From Asaia bogorensis (GTDB taxonomy: Bacteria > Pseudomonadota > Alphaproteobacteria > Acetobacterales > Acetobacteraceae), in NCBI GenBank assembly GCA_945861095.1, contig CAMATI010000004.1, positions 1 through 50,361 on the forward strand: a DNA stretch of 50,361 nucleotides. The letters are read 5' to 3'. The position numbers were made by a program, and so were the translations under genes. Every line of letters begins with the position of its first letter. Within the stretch, counting starts at the first letter, position 1. Below the pieces are notes generated by a model, which worked only from the letters and a program-made list of their open reading frames with translations, had not been told where the DNA came from and made no database searches. Below are positions 43,492 through 50,361 of the stretch, in pieces.

Positions 43492-44657
43492 GCGCCTCTC
43501 CGCAATATTGCGATGGCCCCATCGCCCAGGTGCCCCCAGCCGGTCACGACACCGATTTCGCAATTGGGCACTTGCAGGTCGGCGCGGTGCCGAAGCTGAC
43601 GCACGGCTTCGGTAATGTGATTCATGCCCCCGATGTGCGCCTCGGAAAGCAGGCCCCCGTGGGTATTGACGGGCAACCGTCCACCGATGTGCAACGCGCC
43701 GTCCTGGACGAAATCCTTGCTTTCACCGATGCCGCAAAACCCCGCAGCTTCGAGCTGCAGAAGAACGACATAGGTGAAGCAATCGTAGATCTGAGCGAAA
43801 TCAACGTCGGCCGGCGAGATGCCGGCAACGTCGAAGGCGCGTGGCGCCGCCCGCGAGAGCCCGATGTCGAGGATGTCGTCGCGCCCGCACAGGTCGTCCG
43901 CTGGCATCGGCCGCCCCTCGGCCGCGGCCATGATGGTCACCGGCACCTGCGGCAGATCGCGCGCGCGCTGCGCGAGCGTGAGCACGAGGGCGCATCCGCC
44001 ATCGGTTTCGAGCGAGCAGTCAAGCTTGCGAAACGGGGTGGCGATGATCGGCGAACTCAGGTATTCATTGATCGTCAATCCGCGCCCGCGCATGAATGCG
44101 CGCGGATTGCTTTGCGCATGGAGACGGCATGTCAGCGCCACTTCGGCCGCCGCCGCGTCGGTCGTGCCGTAGCGCAGCCGGTGTAGATTGACGAGCAATG
44201 CGTAGTTCTGCACCGGCGTGAAGAGGCCCTGCGGCATCAGGTAGTTTTCCGTGACGGCTGTCATGCTGTATTGCGCGCGGTGCGGCGCGGTCGGCAACCC
44301 GCGCTGGCTGGTCCGCGTTTCCGAATATCCATTCCAGGCATACGGCACCAGGATGCTGCGCGCCGCGCCGCTGATGAGCGCCATGGCCGCGACCTGCAGC
44401 GCGGCGACCGGGCCGGCGCCGCCCATGTCCGAGACCGACGCAAACGCCAGCTCCGCGATTCCCAACTCTGCGGCCAGGGCTTCTGGAAAGATGCTTCGGG
44501 CGAACGGACAAACAATGCCGTCGATGTCGGTCGCCGCGAGTCCCGCGTCGCGAATCGCCTGCAGCGATGCCTCGACCGTGAGGCTCATGACACTGCACCC
44601 CGATCCGCGTGTGAATGCGGTCTCGCCAATCCCAACGATGCAGGCCTGGCCTTTCAC
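43488..44657 (-). CDS. Thiolase-fold protein lacking the nucleophilic Cys (Ltp2-like), DUF35-associated
   Basis: A 389-residue paralogue of the thiolase at 33986-35140. It begins ACIVGIGETAFTRGSG and has YDCFTYVVLLQLEAAGFC and NTHGGLLSEAHIGGMNH. The segment aligned with GGASCVAAL reads GGAGPVAAL, so Pro83 replaces the usual catalytic Cys. In the steroid aldolase Ltp2, which also needs a DUF35 partner, the Cys is dispensable and tyrosines act instead; a retro-aldolase role is therefore plausible here, and true thiolysis unlikely. The start is GTG at 44657 with GGAGG five bases upstream. It lies 38 bp after the CoA-transferase gene. Confidence 0.88.
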   Translation of the reverse strand: MKGQACIVGIGETAFTRGSGCSVMSLTVEASLQAIRDAGLAATDIDGIVCPFARSIFPEALAAELGIAELAFASVSDMGGAGPVAALQVAAMALISGAARSILVPYAWNGYSETRTSQRGLPTAPHRAQYSMTAVTENYLMPQGLFTPVQNYALLVNLHRLRYGTTDAAAAEVALTCRLHAQSNPRAFMRGRGLTINEYLSSPIIATPFRKLDCSLETDGGCALVLTLAQRARDLPQVPVTIMAAAEGRPMPADDLCGRDDILDIGLSRAAPRAFDVAGISPADVDFAQIYDCFTYVVLLQLEAAGFCGIGESKDFVQDGALHIGGRLPVNTHGGLLSEAHIGGMNHITEAVRQLRHRADLQVPNCEIGVVTGWGHLGDGAIAILRRGA

Positions 44658-44695
44658 GCTTGCCTCCGTTGCATTGGTGAACCCGCAGGCGCGTC

Positions 44696-45880
44696 TCAGG
44701 CGTCGCGTGGGTCGGCGGACGCGACCACATGGTCCCGCTCCAACGCGCAGATCTGTTGCTCGTCCAGACCGAGCACGTCGCGCAGTATCTCGCGGGTGTG
44801 CTGCCCCATCAGGGGTGACGCCGCAGTGATGGCGCTGGGAGACTCAGAAAACCGAACCCACGGTGCCAGCAAGCGCACCGGCCCGGCCTTTGGGTGTTCG
44901 ATGGTCACGAAAGCGCCGCGCGCCTTCAGGTGCACATCGTCGACGCTTTCCGCTACCGACAGCAGCGGCGCGCTCGACAGCCCGAGGGCACCCATCATCT
45001 CCCAGAGCTCGGCGCGGGTCCAATCAGCAACGAGCTCGGTCAGCGTGGCCTCCACCAGCGGATAATTGCGTCGCCGCACGGCCGGCGTATCAAAGCGCGG
45101 ATCGGTAGCGAGTTCCGGCTGGCCCAGGGCCTTCACCAGCCTGCCCCAAAGGTCGTCTGTGATGTCGCGGACGTGAAAGGCGTAGTAGCCATCCTTGCAG
45201 GGCTTGGGCTTTGGCCCGACCTCGACCCCTTCAAACAGGGTGTGGAGCTGGCTGACCATGAAGGCGAGCATGGCTTCCTGCATCGATACCTCGACCTTCT
45301 GGCCTGCGCCAGTCCGTTCACGGTGATAGAGAGCGCCGAGGATACCCACGCACATGGACATGCCCGCCGTCTCGTCGCCCATCGGAATGCTGCGCGCGCC
45401 GGGCTTCCCGGCGAGGCGCATGCTCTCATGGGCGAATCCCGAGATGGCCGAGATGGTCGCGGCGTTGGCGCGGATGTCGCGGTAGGGACCACTCTCGCCG
45501 AAACCCCGCGAACAGGCATAGATGAGGCGCGGATTGATCGCGTGCAGGGCTTCGTATCCCAACCCGAGGCGCTCCATCGCGCCAGCGGTGAAGTTCTCGA
45601 CGACGACGTCGGATTTTTTCATCAGCTCGATGAATATGCGCTTACCCTCGGCTTGCTTCAAGTCGAGCGTCAGTCCCTTCTTGTTGGCATTGACCGCAAT
45701 GAACTCATAACCGTCGCGCTGCACGTCCACGGGCATCCAGGCATGCCTGAAGCGGTCGCCTGCGCCGTATTCGACTTTGATGACTTCGGCGCCCATATGG
45801 GCGAGTTGCACTGTGCAAAAAGGCCCGTTCAGGACATGGGTCAGATCGAGTACGCGCACACCGTCGAGAGCTCCGGGCAT
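44696..45880 (-). CDS. CaiB/BaiF (class III) CoA-transferase
   Basis: A 394-residue class III CoA-transferase, which moves CoA between acids through a mixed anhydride on a conserved Asp. The N-terminal block GVRVLDLTHVLNGPFCTVQL, NANKKGLTLDLKQAEGK and the Asp169 site in IPMGDETAGM are all present. ATG 45880 has GGAGG upstream. It is the first gene of the CoA-transferase-thiolase-DUF35 operon and is divergent from the FCD-GntR gene, sharing a 166-bp promoter region with two proposed operators. It would activate the acid that the thiolase-fold protein then cleaves. Confidence 0.92.
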   Translation of the reverse strand: MPGALDGVRVLDLTHVLNGPFCTVQLAHMGAEVIKVEYGAGDRFRHAWMPVDVQRDGYEFIAVNANKKGLTLDLKQAEGKRIFIELMKKSDVVVENFTAGAMERLGLGYEALHAINPRLIYACSRGFGESGPYRDIRANAATISAISGFAHESMRLAGKPGARSIPMGDETAGMSMCVGILGALYHRERTGAGQKVEVSMQEAMLAFMVSQLHTLFEGVEVGPKPKPCKDGYYAFHVRDITDDLWGRLVKALGQPELATDPRFDTPAVRRRNYPLVEATLTELVADWTRAELWEMMGALGLSSAPLLSVAESVDDVHLKARGAFVTIEHPKAGPVRLLAPWVRFSESPSAITAASPLMGQHTREILRDVLGLDEQQICALERDHVVASADPRDA

Positions 45881-45918
45881 TCCGCCTCCAGCAAGTTAGT
45901 TTTAAAAGCGTGCGATTA

Positions 45919-45929
45919 AAGTATACATA
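45919..45929 (-). promoter_or_regulatory. Proposed GntR operator (TATGTATACTT)
   Basis: TATGTATACTT on the minus strand, identical to the site at 41803-41813, 38 bp upstream of the CoA-transferase start. The GTATAC core is palindromic. Confidence 0.5.
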
Positions 45930-45989
45930 AAATCAGAAAACTAACGAAAAATTGTGATATTGACGAATATCTCGCTATCGCATCAATTC

Positions 45990-46000
45990 TATGTATTCTT
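45990..46000 (+). promoter_or_regulatory. Proposed GntR operator, divergent copy (TATGTATTCTT)
   Basis: TATGTATTCTT on the plus strand has one difference from TATGTATACTT. It lies 46 bp upstream of the chosen GntR start, which suggests autoregulation. The centres of the two sites in this region are 71 bp apart. Confidence 0.45.
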
Positions 46001-46046
46001 GGTAGATTCTACAATTTCACGGGCTGTCAAAACACTTATTCCCTGC

Positions 46047-46745
46047 ATGCTTACCCGATCCCAGTTCGTCGCCGATCAACTCCGCAAGTCAATCCTTGAG
46101 GGCGAACTCGCGCCTGGCACGCGGTTGGAGGAAATACCGCTCGGCAAACGCCTGCAGGTTTCGCGCACGCCGGTGCGCGCGGCGCTTGCCATGCTCAGGT
46201 CGGAAGGCCTGCTGACCTATGAACCCAAGCGCGGCTTCGAGGTGCGCCGATTCTCGGTCGACATGGTCCTCGACGTTTACCGTGTGCGCTCAGTTCTCGA
46301 AGCCCACGCCGCGTCGGAATGCGCGGCGCGAGACATCGATCCGGCACTGCTCGCGATCCTTGGGCAATGCCTGGCGACCGGCGATCGCATACTGGGAAAG
46401 CAAAAACTCGACCCGGCCGACCTGCCAGAGTACCGCGAGATGAACTCCCAATTTCACGGCGCAATCGTCCGCGGCAGCGGCAGTGCCTTGACGGACAAGA
46501 TGGTGCTGCAAGCCCAGTACATTCCCCTTGCGTCGGATCGCATCATCCTGTGGCATGACTACTGGCTGATACAGCGCTCTCACGACGATCACCATCGTCT
46601 GGTCGACGCAATCCGCAAGCGCCAGAGCGAACGCGCCGGGGCGCTGATGCGCGAGCATATCTACTTCATGAGCGAAGTCATCCGCGACTATTTCAGCACA
46701 CACTACCGAGACGATAGCGGTGCTGGCACCGCTCTGCTGATCTAG
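46047..46745 (+). CDS. GntR-family regulator, FCD (FadR-type) subgroup
   Basis: A 232-residue regulator. The N-terminal winged helix includes PLGKRLQVSRTPVRAALAML and SEGLLTYEPKRGFEVRRF. The C-terminal all-helical FCD domain includes MNSQFHGAIVRGSGSALTDK and HHRLVDAIRKRQSERAGALM, with the His/Asp residues that bind metal and a carboxylate ligand. ATG 46047 is preferred; the frame is open from a GTG at 45954, but that would place the proposed operator inside the gene. Four copies of YATGTATWCTT in the two nearby divergent promoters suggest it controls the CoA-transferase operon, itself, the hyuB-hyuA operon and the second Bug gene. Confidence 0.9.
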   Translation: MLTRSQFVADQLRKSILEGELAPGTRLEEIPLGKRLQVSRTPVRAALAMLRSEGLLTYEPKRGFEVRRFSVDMVLDVYRVRSVLEAHAASECAARDIDPALLAILGQCLATGDRILGKQKLDPADLPEYREMNSQFHGAIVRGSGSALTDKMVLQAQYIPLASDRIILWHDYWLIQRSHDDHHRLVDAIRKRQSERAGALMREHIYFMSEVIRDYFSTHYRDDSGAGTALLI

Positions 46746-46877
46746 GGATGGTCTGCTCGACACGCGCCACAACCAATGGAGCGTAGCGTTCGAGCATCAC
46801 CAGATGAAAGCAGAAAATGGTTGGGCCAGTTTGCGACGCAGGTTTAAACTACTTTCAAGTTGGGCTGGGGGGCACCC

Positions 46878-48098
46878 TTATGTGTCGCTGGCGATCACGC
46901 CCAACTCCTTCAGTTTCTGTAATGCTACCGTGTCAAAGCCGGCTCCGCGCAGCAATGCCTCGGTATGTTCGCCCATTCGCGGTGCCGCGCGCTGTGGCAA
47001 GTCGACCCCCTGCACCCGAATCGGGTTTGCGACCATGCGTGCAACGCGGCCGTCCGGATATTCATAACTGAGCACAGCATCGCGTTCGCGCGCAAACGGG
47101 TTCTCCAGCGCCTGCGCCACATCAAGCACCGGCGAAACAGGAACCTTCCCGGAAAGGCGCGCCATCCAACTGGCGGTAGTTTGCTGCATCAACGCGGTGT
47201 CAAGCAACCGCGTCACACGATCGCGATGCTGCAGTCGCATGGCGAAACTGGAGAGTTCCGGGTCGATGATCCACTCCGGGTGGCCCAACTCGGTCACGAG
47301 CAACTTCCAGAACTTTTCCTTGTTGCACATGATGAAGATCCAACCATCTTGCGTTCGATAAAGCTGGCTCGGTACCAGACTCGGATGACCGCTGCGCGCC
47401 GTCCGGCCGGTGACGACGCCAGCGTTCAGATACCAGGTTCCGGGATAGTTCAGGTTGTGCAGTGCCACGTCGAAGAGCGAGGTATCAATTTCCATTCCAA
47501 CCCCTGTCGTACGCGCCTTGATGACGCCCGCGAGCAGGCCAAAGGCTGTGGCAAGTCCGGTCATCAAGTCAACGATCGACAGTCCGTAGCGCGTAGGAGG
47601 CCCGTCGGGTTCACCGGTTAACGAGAGGTGACCAGCCTCGGCCTGCATCAGGTAATCGTAGCCGGGCCACGCGGCACGCGTACCTTGGCGTCCGTAAGCG
47701 GACAAATGGGCGCAGACGATTTTGGGGTTCGTTTCCTTCAAGGCCTGGAAAGTTGTGCCGAGCTTGTCGGGCAAGTCACCACGGAGATTGTCAAGCACCG
47801 CATCGGCTGTTGCCGCCAATTTACGGAACACCATCTGCCCCTGCGGATGTTTCAGGTCCAGCGTCAGGCTCTTCTTGTTTCGGTTGAACGTCTGATAGAA
47901 GTGGCTGTCTGTTTCGCTGAAAAAATATGGACCAATGCGCCGGCCGATGTCGCCACCGTCATTGTGGTTCTCGATCTTGATTACTTCGGCCCCCAAGTCC
48001 GCCAGGTAAGAGGTGCCAAATGGGCCAGCGCCATATTGCTCTACAGCCAGCACCCGCAGTCCGTACAGCGGTAATTTTGTCGTGTCGTTTTCTGTCAT
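46878..48098 (-). CDS. CaiB/BaiF (class III) CoA-transferase, second copy
   Basis: A 406-residue class III CoA-transferase with GLRVLAVEQYGAGPFGTSYL, NRNKKSLTLDLKHPQG, GLSIVDLMTG holding the catalytic Asp177, and a typical C-terminal end. It belongs to a different branch from the protein at 44696-45880. The ATG at 48098 overlaps the MmgE/PrpD stop (ATGA). The pair reads as an acid-activating enzyme working with a dehydratase or isomerase. It is convergent with the FCD-GntR gene; the 132-bp gap holds nothing I can identify. Confidence 0.9.
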   Translation of the reverse strand: MTENDTTKLPLYGLRVLAVEQYGAGPFGTSYLADLGAEVIKIENHNDGGDIGRRIGPYFFSETDSHFYQTFNRNKKSLTLDLKHPQGQMVFRKLAATADAVLDNLRGDLPDKLGTTFQALKETNPKIVCAHLSAYGRQGTRAAWPGYDYLMQAEAGHLSLTGEPDGPPTRYGLSIVDLMTGLATAFGLLAGVIKARTTGVGMEIDTSLFDVALHNLNYPGTWYLNAGVVTGRTARSGHPSLVPSQLYRTQDGWIFIMCNKEKFWKLLVTELGHPEWIIDPELSSFAMRLQHRDRVTRLLDTALMQQTTASWMARLSGKVPVSPVLDVAQALENPFARERDAVLSYEYPDGRVARMVANPIRVQGVDLPQRAAPRMGEHTEALLRGAGFDTVALQKLKELGVIASDT

Positions 48099-49546
48099 GG
48101 CGTGGAACCCGAATGGCCGCTGGCAATGACGGACTGCGGGGACCGCGCAAGCAACTCCTCCAGGGTCTGGACCGATCTCAGTCGCTCCATCGCCAACACC
48201 TGCTCGCAAATCGACTGTGCGTGGTGGTGCGGAAAGTGAATCACGGCGTTGTCGAAGAATTTCTCGCGCACTTGCGCGTTACTCAGCGGCAACTCGGCAT
48301 GACCTCGATTGACGGCTTCGCGATGCGTGAGCACTGTGCCGTCATCCATGGTAAGGCGCAATTCGCCACTGTAGTGCAGCGGGAAGGTTGACTTGTCATC
48401 GACCACATGGACCACACGGTCCATCAGTGCAAGCGCAGCCGGATCGGAATACCCCCCGGGCCCAAGATCTTCCAAGCCGAGCCGGCCGCGCAACAGGCCA
48501 CAGGCGATCGCGTAGGGCAGACTGAATTTGGCGTCGTAGTCGCTCTGCGGGCGGCGCTTCGCGCCAACGGGCTCGCAGACCGCCTGCACGACGCCCGCCG
48601 GTACGAGCGCCTCAACGCGGCGAATCCGGGCCACATCGACTCCGGCGCGGTGCAAGGCAATGGCCGCGTCCGCGCAGGCATGCGAAAAATGGCACACGGG
48701 AAAAGGCTTGACTGCGACATTGCCAAGTTCCCAGATCGAGCAGCTGCCGTCCGTGCCGAGACCGGCGGTCGCGAGGGCAAGATCGGCACCCGCGAGGCCC
48801 GCCGCGCTCAGGTGCAGGCGGAACAGCCCGTAACGCCCCTCATATGCCAGAGTGGGTCCCGGCACGCCGTGGGCTGCAAACGTCGTCGCGGTGATTGCAG
48901 CCTGAGCAGCCCACCCGGGATGCAGCCGCTTCGTCCACGCGCCATCCTCGATGAACTGCAAGCTGCCGCTGGCCATGGACAGCGCCAGACCCTGCGCCTG
49001 GGCGAGTGCGCTCGGCGAAAGTCCCATCACGCGCCCGGCCGCCAAGGTACTGGCAAACACGCCCACCAGGCCAGTTGGGTGAAAGCCCTGCGCGTGGAAC
49101 CCCCCTTTCGCAACGCTGGCGATTCGCGAACCGGCCTCAAGCCCGGCGATGTAGGCCGCCAGCATCGTCGCACCATCGGCACGGCGCTGGCCGCACAAGC
49201 CAAGTAGCGTGGGAAAAACGCTGACCGTCAAATGCACGATACCAGCAACGTGGGTGTCGTCGAAGTCCAGCCCGTGGGCGAGCATCGCGTTCAGCAGGCA
49301 GGCATCACGAAGGGGCAGGCGCTGGTCGAAGCCCATGACACCGCTACCCGGGCTTTCCGTCAAGGGCGTCGAGAGGGACCGGGTCGCCTCGGCGAACGTC
49401 ATGGCAAACGCTTCGCCACGGGCCGCAAGCGCGCATCCTATTGCGTCAAGAATCAGATGTTTGGCGCGCTCGCGCACGTCAGAAGGCACTTGCTCAAGGC
49501 GAAGTTTGTGCGCGAAGACCGCCAGGGTCTCTGAGATGGGGGGCAC
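48095..49546 (-). CDS. MmgE/PrpD-family protein
   Basis: About 483 residues of the MmgE/PrpD family, which includes 2-methylcitrate dehydratase, cis-aconitate decarboxylase and iminodisuccinate epimerase. Conserved segments are LILDAIGCALAARGEAF, MLAHGLDFDDTHVAGIVHL, VFASTLAAGRVMGL and VKPFPVCHFSHACADAAI. The frame is open to a TTG at 49600, but a promoter and palindrome occupy 49569-49608, so the in-frame GTG at 49546 is the more likely start; no good ribosome site is seen for either. It is coupled to the second CoA-transferase. The reaction is probably a dehydration or isomerisation of a tricarboxylate-like acid; the substrate is unknown. Confidence 0.85.
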   Translation of the reverse strand: MPPISETLAVFAHKLRLEQVPSDVRERAKHLILDAIGCALAARGEAFAMTFAEATRSLSTPLTESPGSGVMGFDQRLPLRDACLLNAMLAHGLDFDDTHVAGIVHLTVSVFPTLLGLCGQRRADGATMLAAYIAGLEAGSRIASVAKGGFHAQGFHPTGLVGVFASTLAAGRVMGLSPSALAQAQGLALSMASGSLQFIEDGAWTKRLHPGWAAQAAITATTFAAHGVPGPTLAYEGRYGLFRLHLSAAGLAGADLALATAGLGTDGSCSIWELGNVAVKPFPVCHFSHACADAAIALHRAGVDVARIRRVEALVPAGVVQAVCEPVGAKRRPQSDYDAKFSLPYAIACGLLRGRLGLEDLGPGGYSDPAALALMDRVVHVVDDKSTFPLHYSGELRLTMDDGTVLTHREAVNRGHAELPLSNAQVREKFFDNAVIHFPHHHAQSICEQVLAMERLRSVQTLEELLARSPQSVIASGHSGSTP

Positions 49547-49568
49547 GTGCGTCGTCTGCTGATCTTTA

Positions 49569-49582
49569 ATTGTGCGGACAAT
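49569..49582. promoter_or_regulatory. Palindromic operator candidate
   Basis: ATTGT-GCGG-ACAAT has perfect 5-bp arms. It overlaps the predicted -10 box (49580-49585) and would cover the transcription start, the classical position for a repressor. The adjacent HutC-type GntR gene is the obvious candidate binder. Confidence 0.5.
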
Positions 49583-49608
49583 ATAGGATCTTACGGCCAA
49601 TATGTCAA
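49580..49608 (-). promoter_or_regulatory. Predicted sigma70 promoter of the MmgE/PrpD-CoA-transferase operon
   Basis: On the minus strand TTGACA (49603-49608), exactly 17 bases, TATATT (49580-49585). This is the best consensus promoter found in the window. Transcription would begin near 49573, which rules out the TTG at 49600 as start codon. Confidence 0.7.
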
Positions 49609-49666
49609 TGTCAAAGATGCTGGGACGACCCTGCGACGGCGGGAGAGCATCACAAGAAATGACGCG

Positions 49667-50361
49667 CTACTTGCCCAGCTGCATATGGTAGATGAATCTA
49701 TCCCCCGGATGCATGTTTTCTGCGACCTCCACCAGCCGTCCGCGATCATCAAAGTACCGGCGCACGATCAGCAGCGCCGGGGACCCAGCGGCGCAGCCAA
49801 GATTTGCCGCATCTTCCGCGTCCAGGGCCACACTCTGCAGGTATTGCTCTACCCGCTGGATAACCACGCCGTACTCGCGCTCGATCATGGCGTAGACAGC
49901 GGTCTTGCGATCGCGCAGGCGCGCCTCAATGCCTCCGAGTTCCGGGCTCAGGTAAAGCCTGGTGATACAAATTGGCCGGCCGGCCTTTTCCTGTCCCTTG
50001 GCACTCGTCAGCACGCTCTCCTGGCGCATGCCCATCGCGTACACCCACTCCTCGCCAACGGCTGCACCGAACTGCATGGCCTTGTCCTTGGCAAGCGGAA
50101 CCCTACCAATGAACATCAATTTCAGTTCCGTGTCCTGGGCGTACTGAAGAAGGTCACCGACCGAGGCCGCGGCATGGGTGTAGCGTGCATCAGCGGGGGT
50201 GGCGATGACCACAGTTCCAATTCGTTGACGCCGCGTGATCAGCCCGGCCGACGACAACACACGGACCGCCTCGCGGGCTGTGAATCGGCTGATCTGGAAG
50301 TGCTTGCACAACTCGAGTTCGGTCGGCAGCTGATCTCCCACTTGATACTGCCCAATGGCGA
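49667..50361 (-). CDS. GntR-family regulator, HutC subgroup (partial at window edge)
   Basis: 231 codons are visible; the N-terminus continues past the window end. The winged helix is seen at VGDQLPTELELCKHFQISRF and TAREAVRVLSSAGLITRR, followed by a UTRA ligand-binding domain (TELKLMFIGRVPLAKDKAMQ to VEVAENMHPGDRFIYHM). UTRA domains sense small molecules such as urocanate, amino sugars or fatty acids. The gene is on the same strand as the MmgE/PrpD operon and ends 58 bp before its promoter, so it probably represses that operon through the palindrome at 49569-49582. Confidence 0.9.
   Translation of the reverse strand, partial: AIGQYQVGDQLPTELELCKHFQISRFTAREAVRVLSSAGLITRRQRIGTVVIATPADARYTHAAASVGDLLQYAQDTELKLMFIGRVPLAKDKAMQFGAAVGEEWVYAMGMRQESVLTSAKGQEKAGRPICITRLYLSPELGGIEARLRDRKTAVYAMIEREYGVVIQRVEQYLQSVALDAEDAANLGCAAGSPALLIVRRYFDDRGRLVEVAENMHPGDRFIYHMQLGK

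Noticed and set aside
1..50361. Genomic island with integrase or tRNA boundary
   Set aside because: No tRNA, integrase, direct-repeat boundary or clear change in base composition was seen inside the window.

Overview
The window is high-GC DNA, densely coded, and made almost entirely of catabolic operons with their importers and local regulators. Two orphan Bug (TTT-family) substrate-binding proteins, several hydantoinase/oxoprolinase and 'cyclase family' genes, CaiB/BaiF CoA-transferases and many IclR/GntR regulators suggest a betaproteobacterium of the Burkholderiales, most like Alcaligenaceae (Bordetella/Achromobacter type). This is judged from gene content only. No rRNA, tRNA, CRISPR array, integrase or intact insertion sequence was seen.

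Layout. (1) 1-4559: an isocitrate-lyase/PEP-mutase-type lyase (cut by the window edge), a LeuD-like and a LeuC-like hydratase subunit, and a divergent IclR regulator followed by a D-2-hydroxyacid FAD dehydrogenase. (2) 4601-13653, minus strand: one operon with a TauA/SsuA-type binding protein, ATPase, HyuA, HyuB, a metal-dependent cyclase, the matching permease and an Old Yellow Enzyme. (3) 13770-14790: decayed copies of the LeuC and IclR genes, in the same divergent arrangement as the intact pair. (4) 14840-22664, plus strand: a HyuA-HyuB fusion, a HyuA and a HyuB joined by ATGA overlaps. (5) 23139-29415, minus strand: a second cyclase and a complete Dpp/Opp-type ABC importer. (6) 29873-31711: a TauD-type dioxygenase and a Bug protein. 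(7) 31812-41769, minus strand: two paralogous AMP-forming acyl-CoA ligases, a DUF35/thiolase pair, a truncated nitroreductase, a frameshifted unknown gene, HyuA and HyuB. (8) 42043-50361: a second Bug protein, a second DUF35/thiolase pair, two CaiB CoA-transferases, an FCD-type GntR regulator, an MmgE/PrpD protein and a HutC-type GntR regulator (partial).

How the parts may work together. Four HyuA and four HyuB domains and two cyclases suggest ring opening of cyclic amides or imides (or, for some HyuAB sets, ATP-dependent carboxylation). The reductase, dioxygenase, ligases, thiolases, hydratase and lyase would then process the acyclic acids. The LeuCD plus lyase set resembles the dimethylmaleate hydratase/dimethylmalate lyase pair of nicotinate fermenters. 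The substrate is not determined by the sequence.

The most informative non-coding signals are two. First, the decayed LeuC/IclR copy keeps a sigma70-like promoter and an operator-like inverted repeat with the same spacing as the intact copy, which ties the hydratase operon and the hydantoinase/transporter operon into one probable IclR regulon. Second, an 11-bp motif (YATGTATWCTT) occurs twice in each of the two divergent promoter regions at 41.8-41.9 and 45.9-46.0 kb, next to the FCD-GntR gene.
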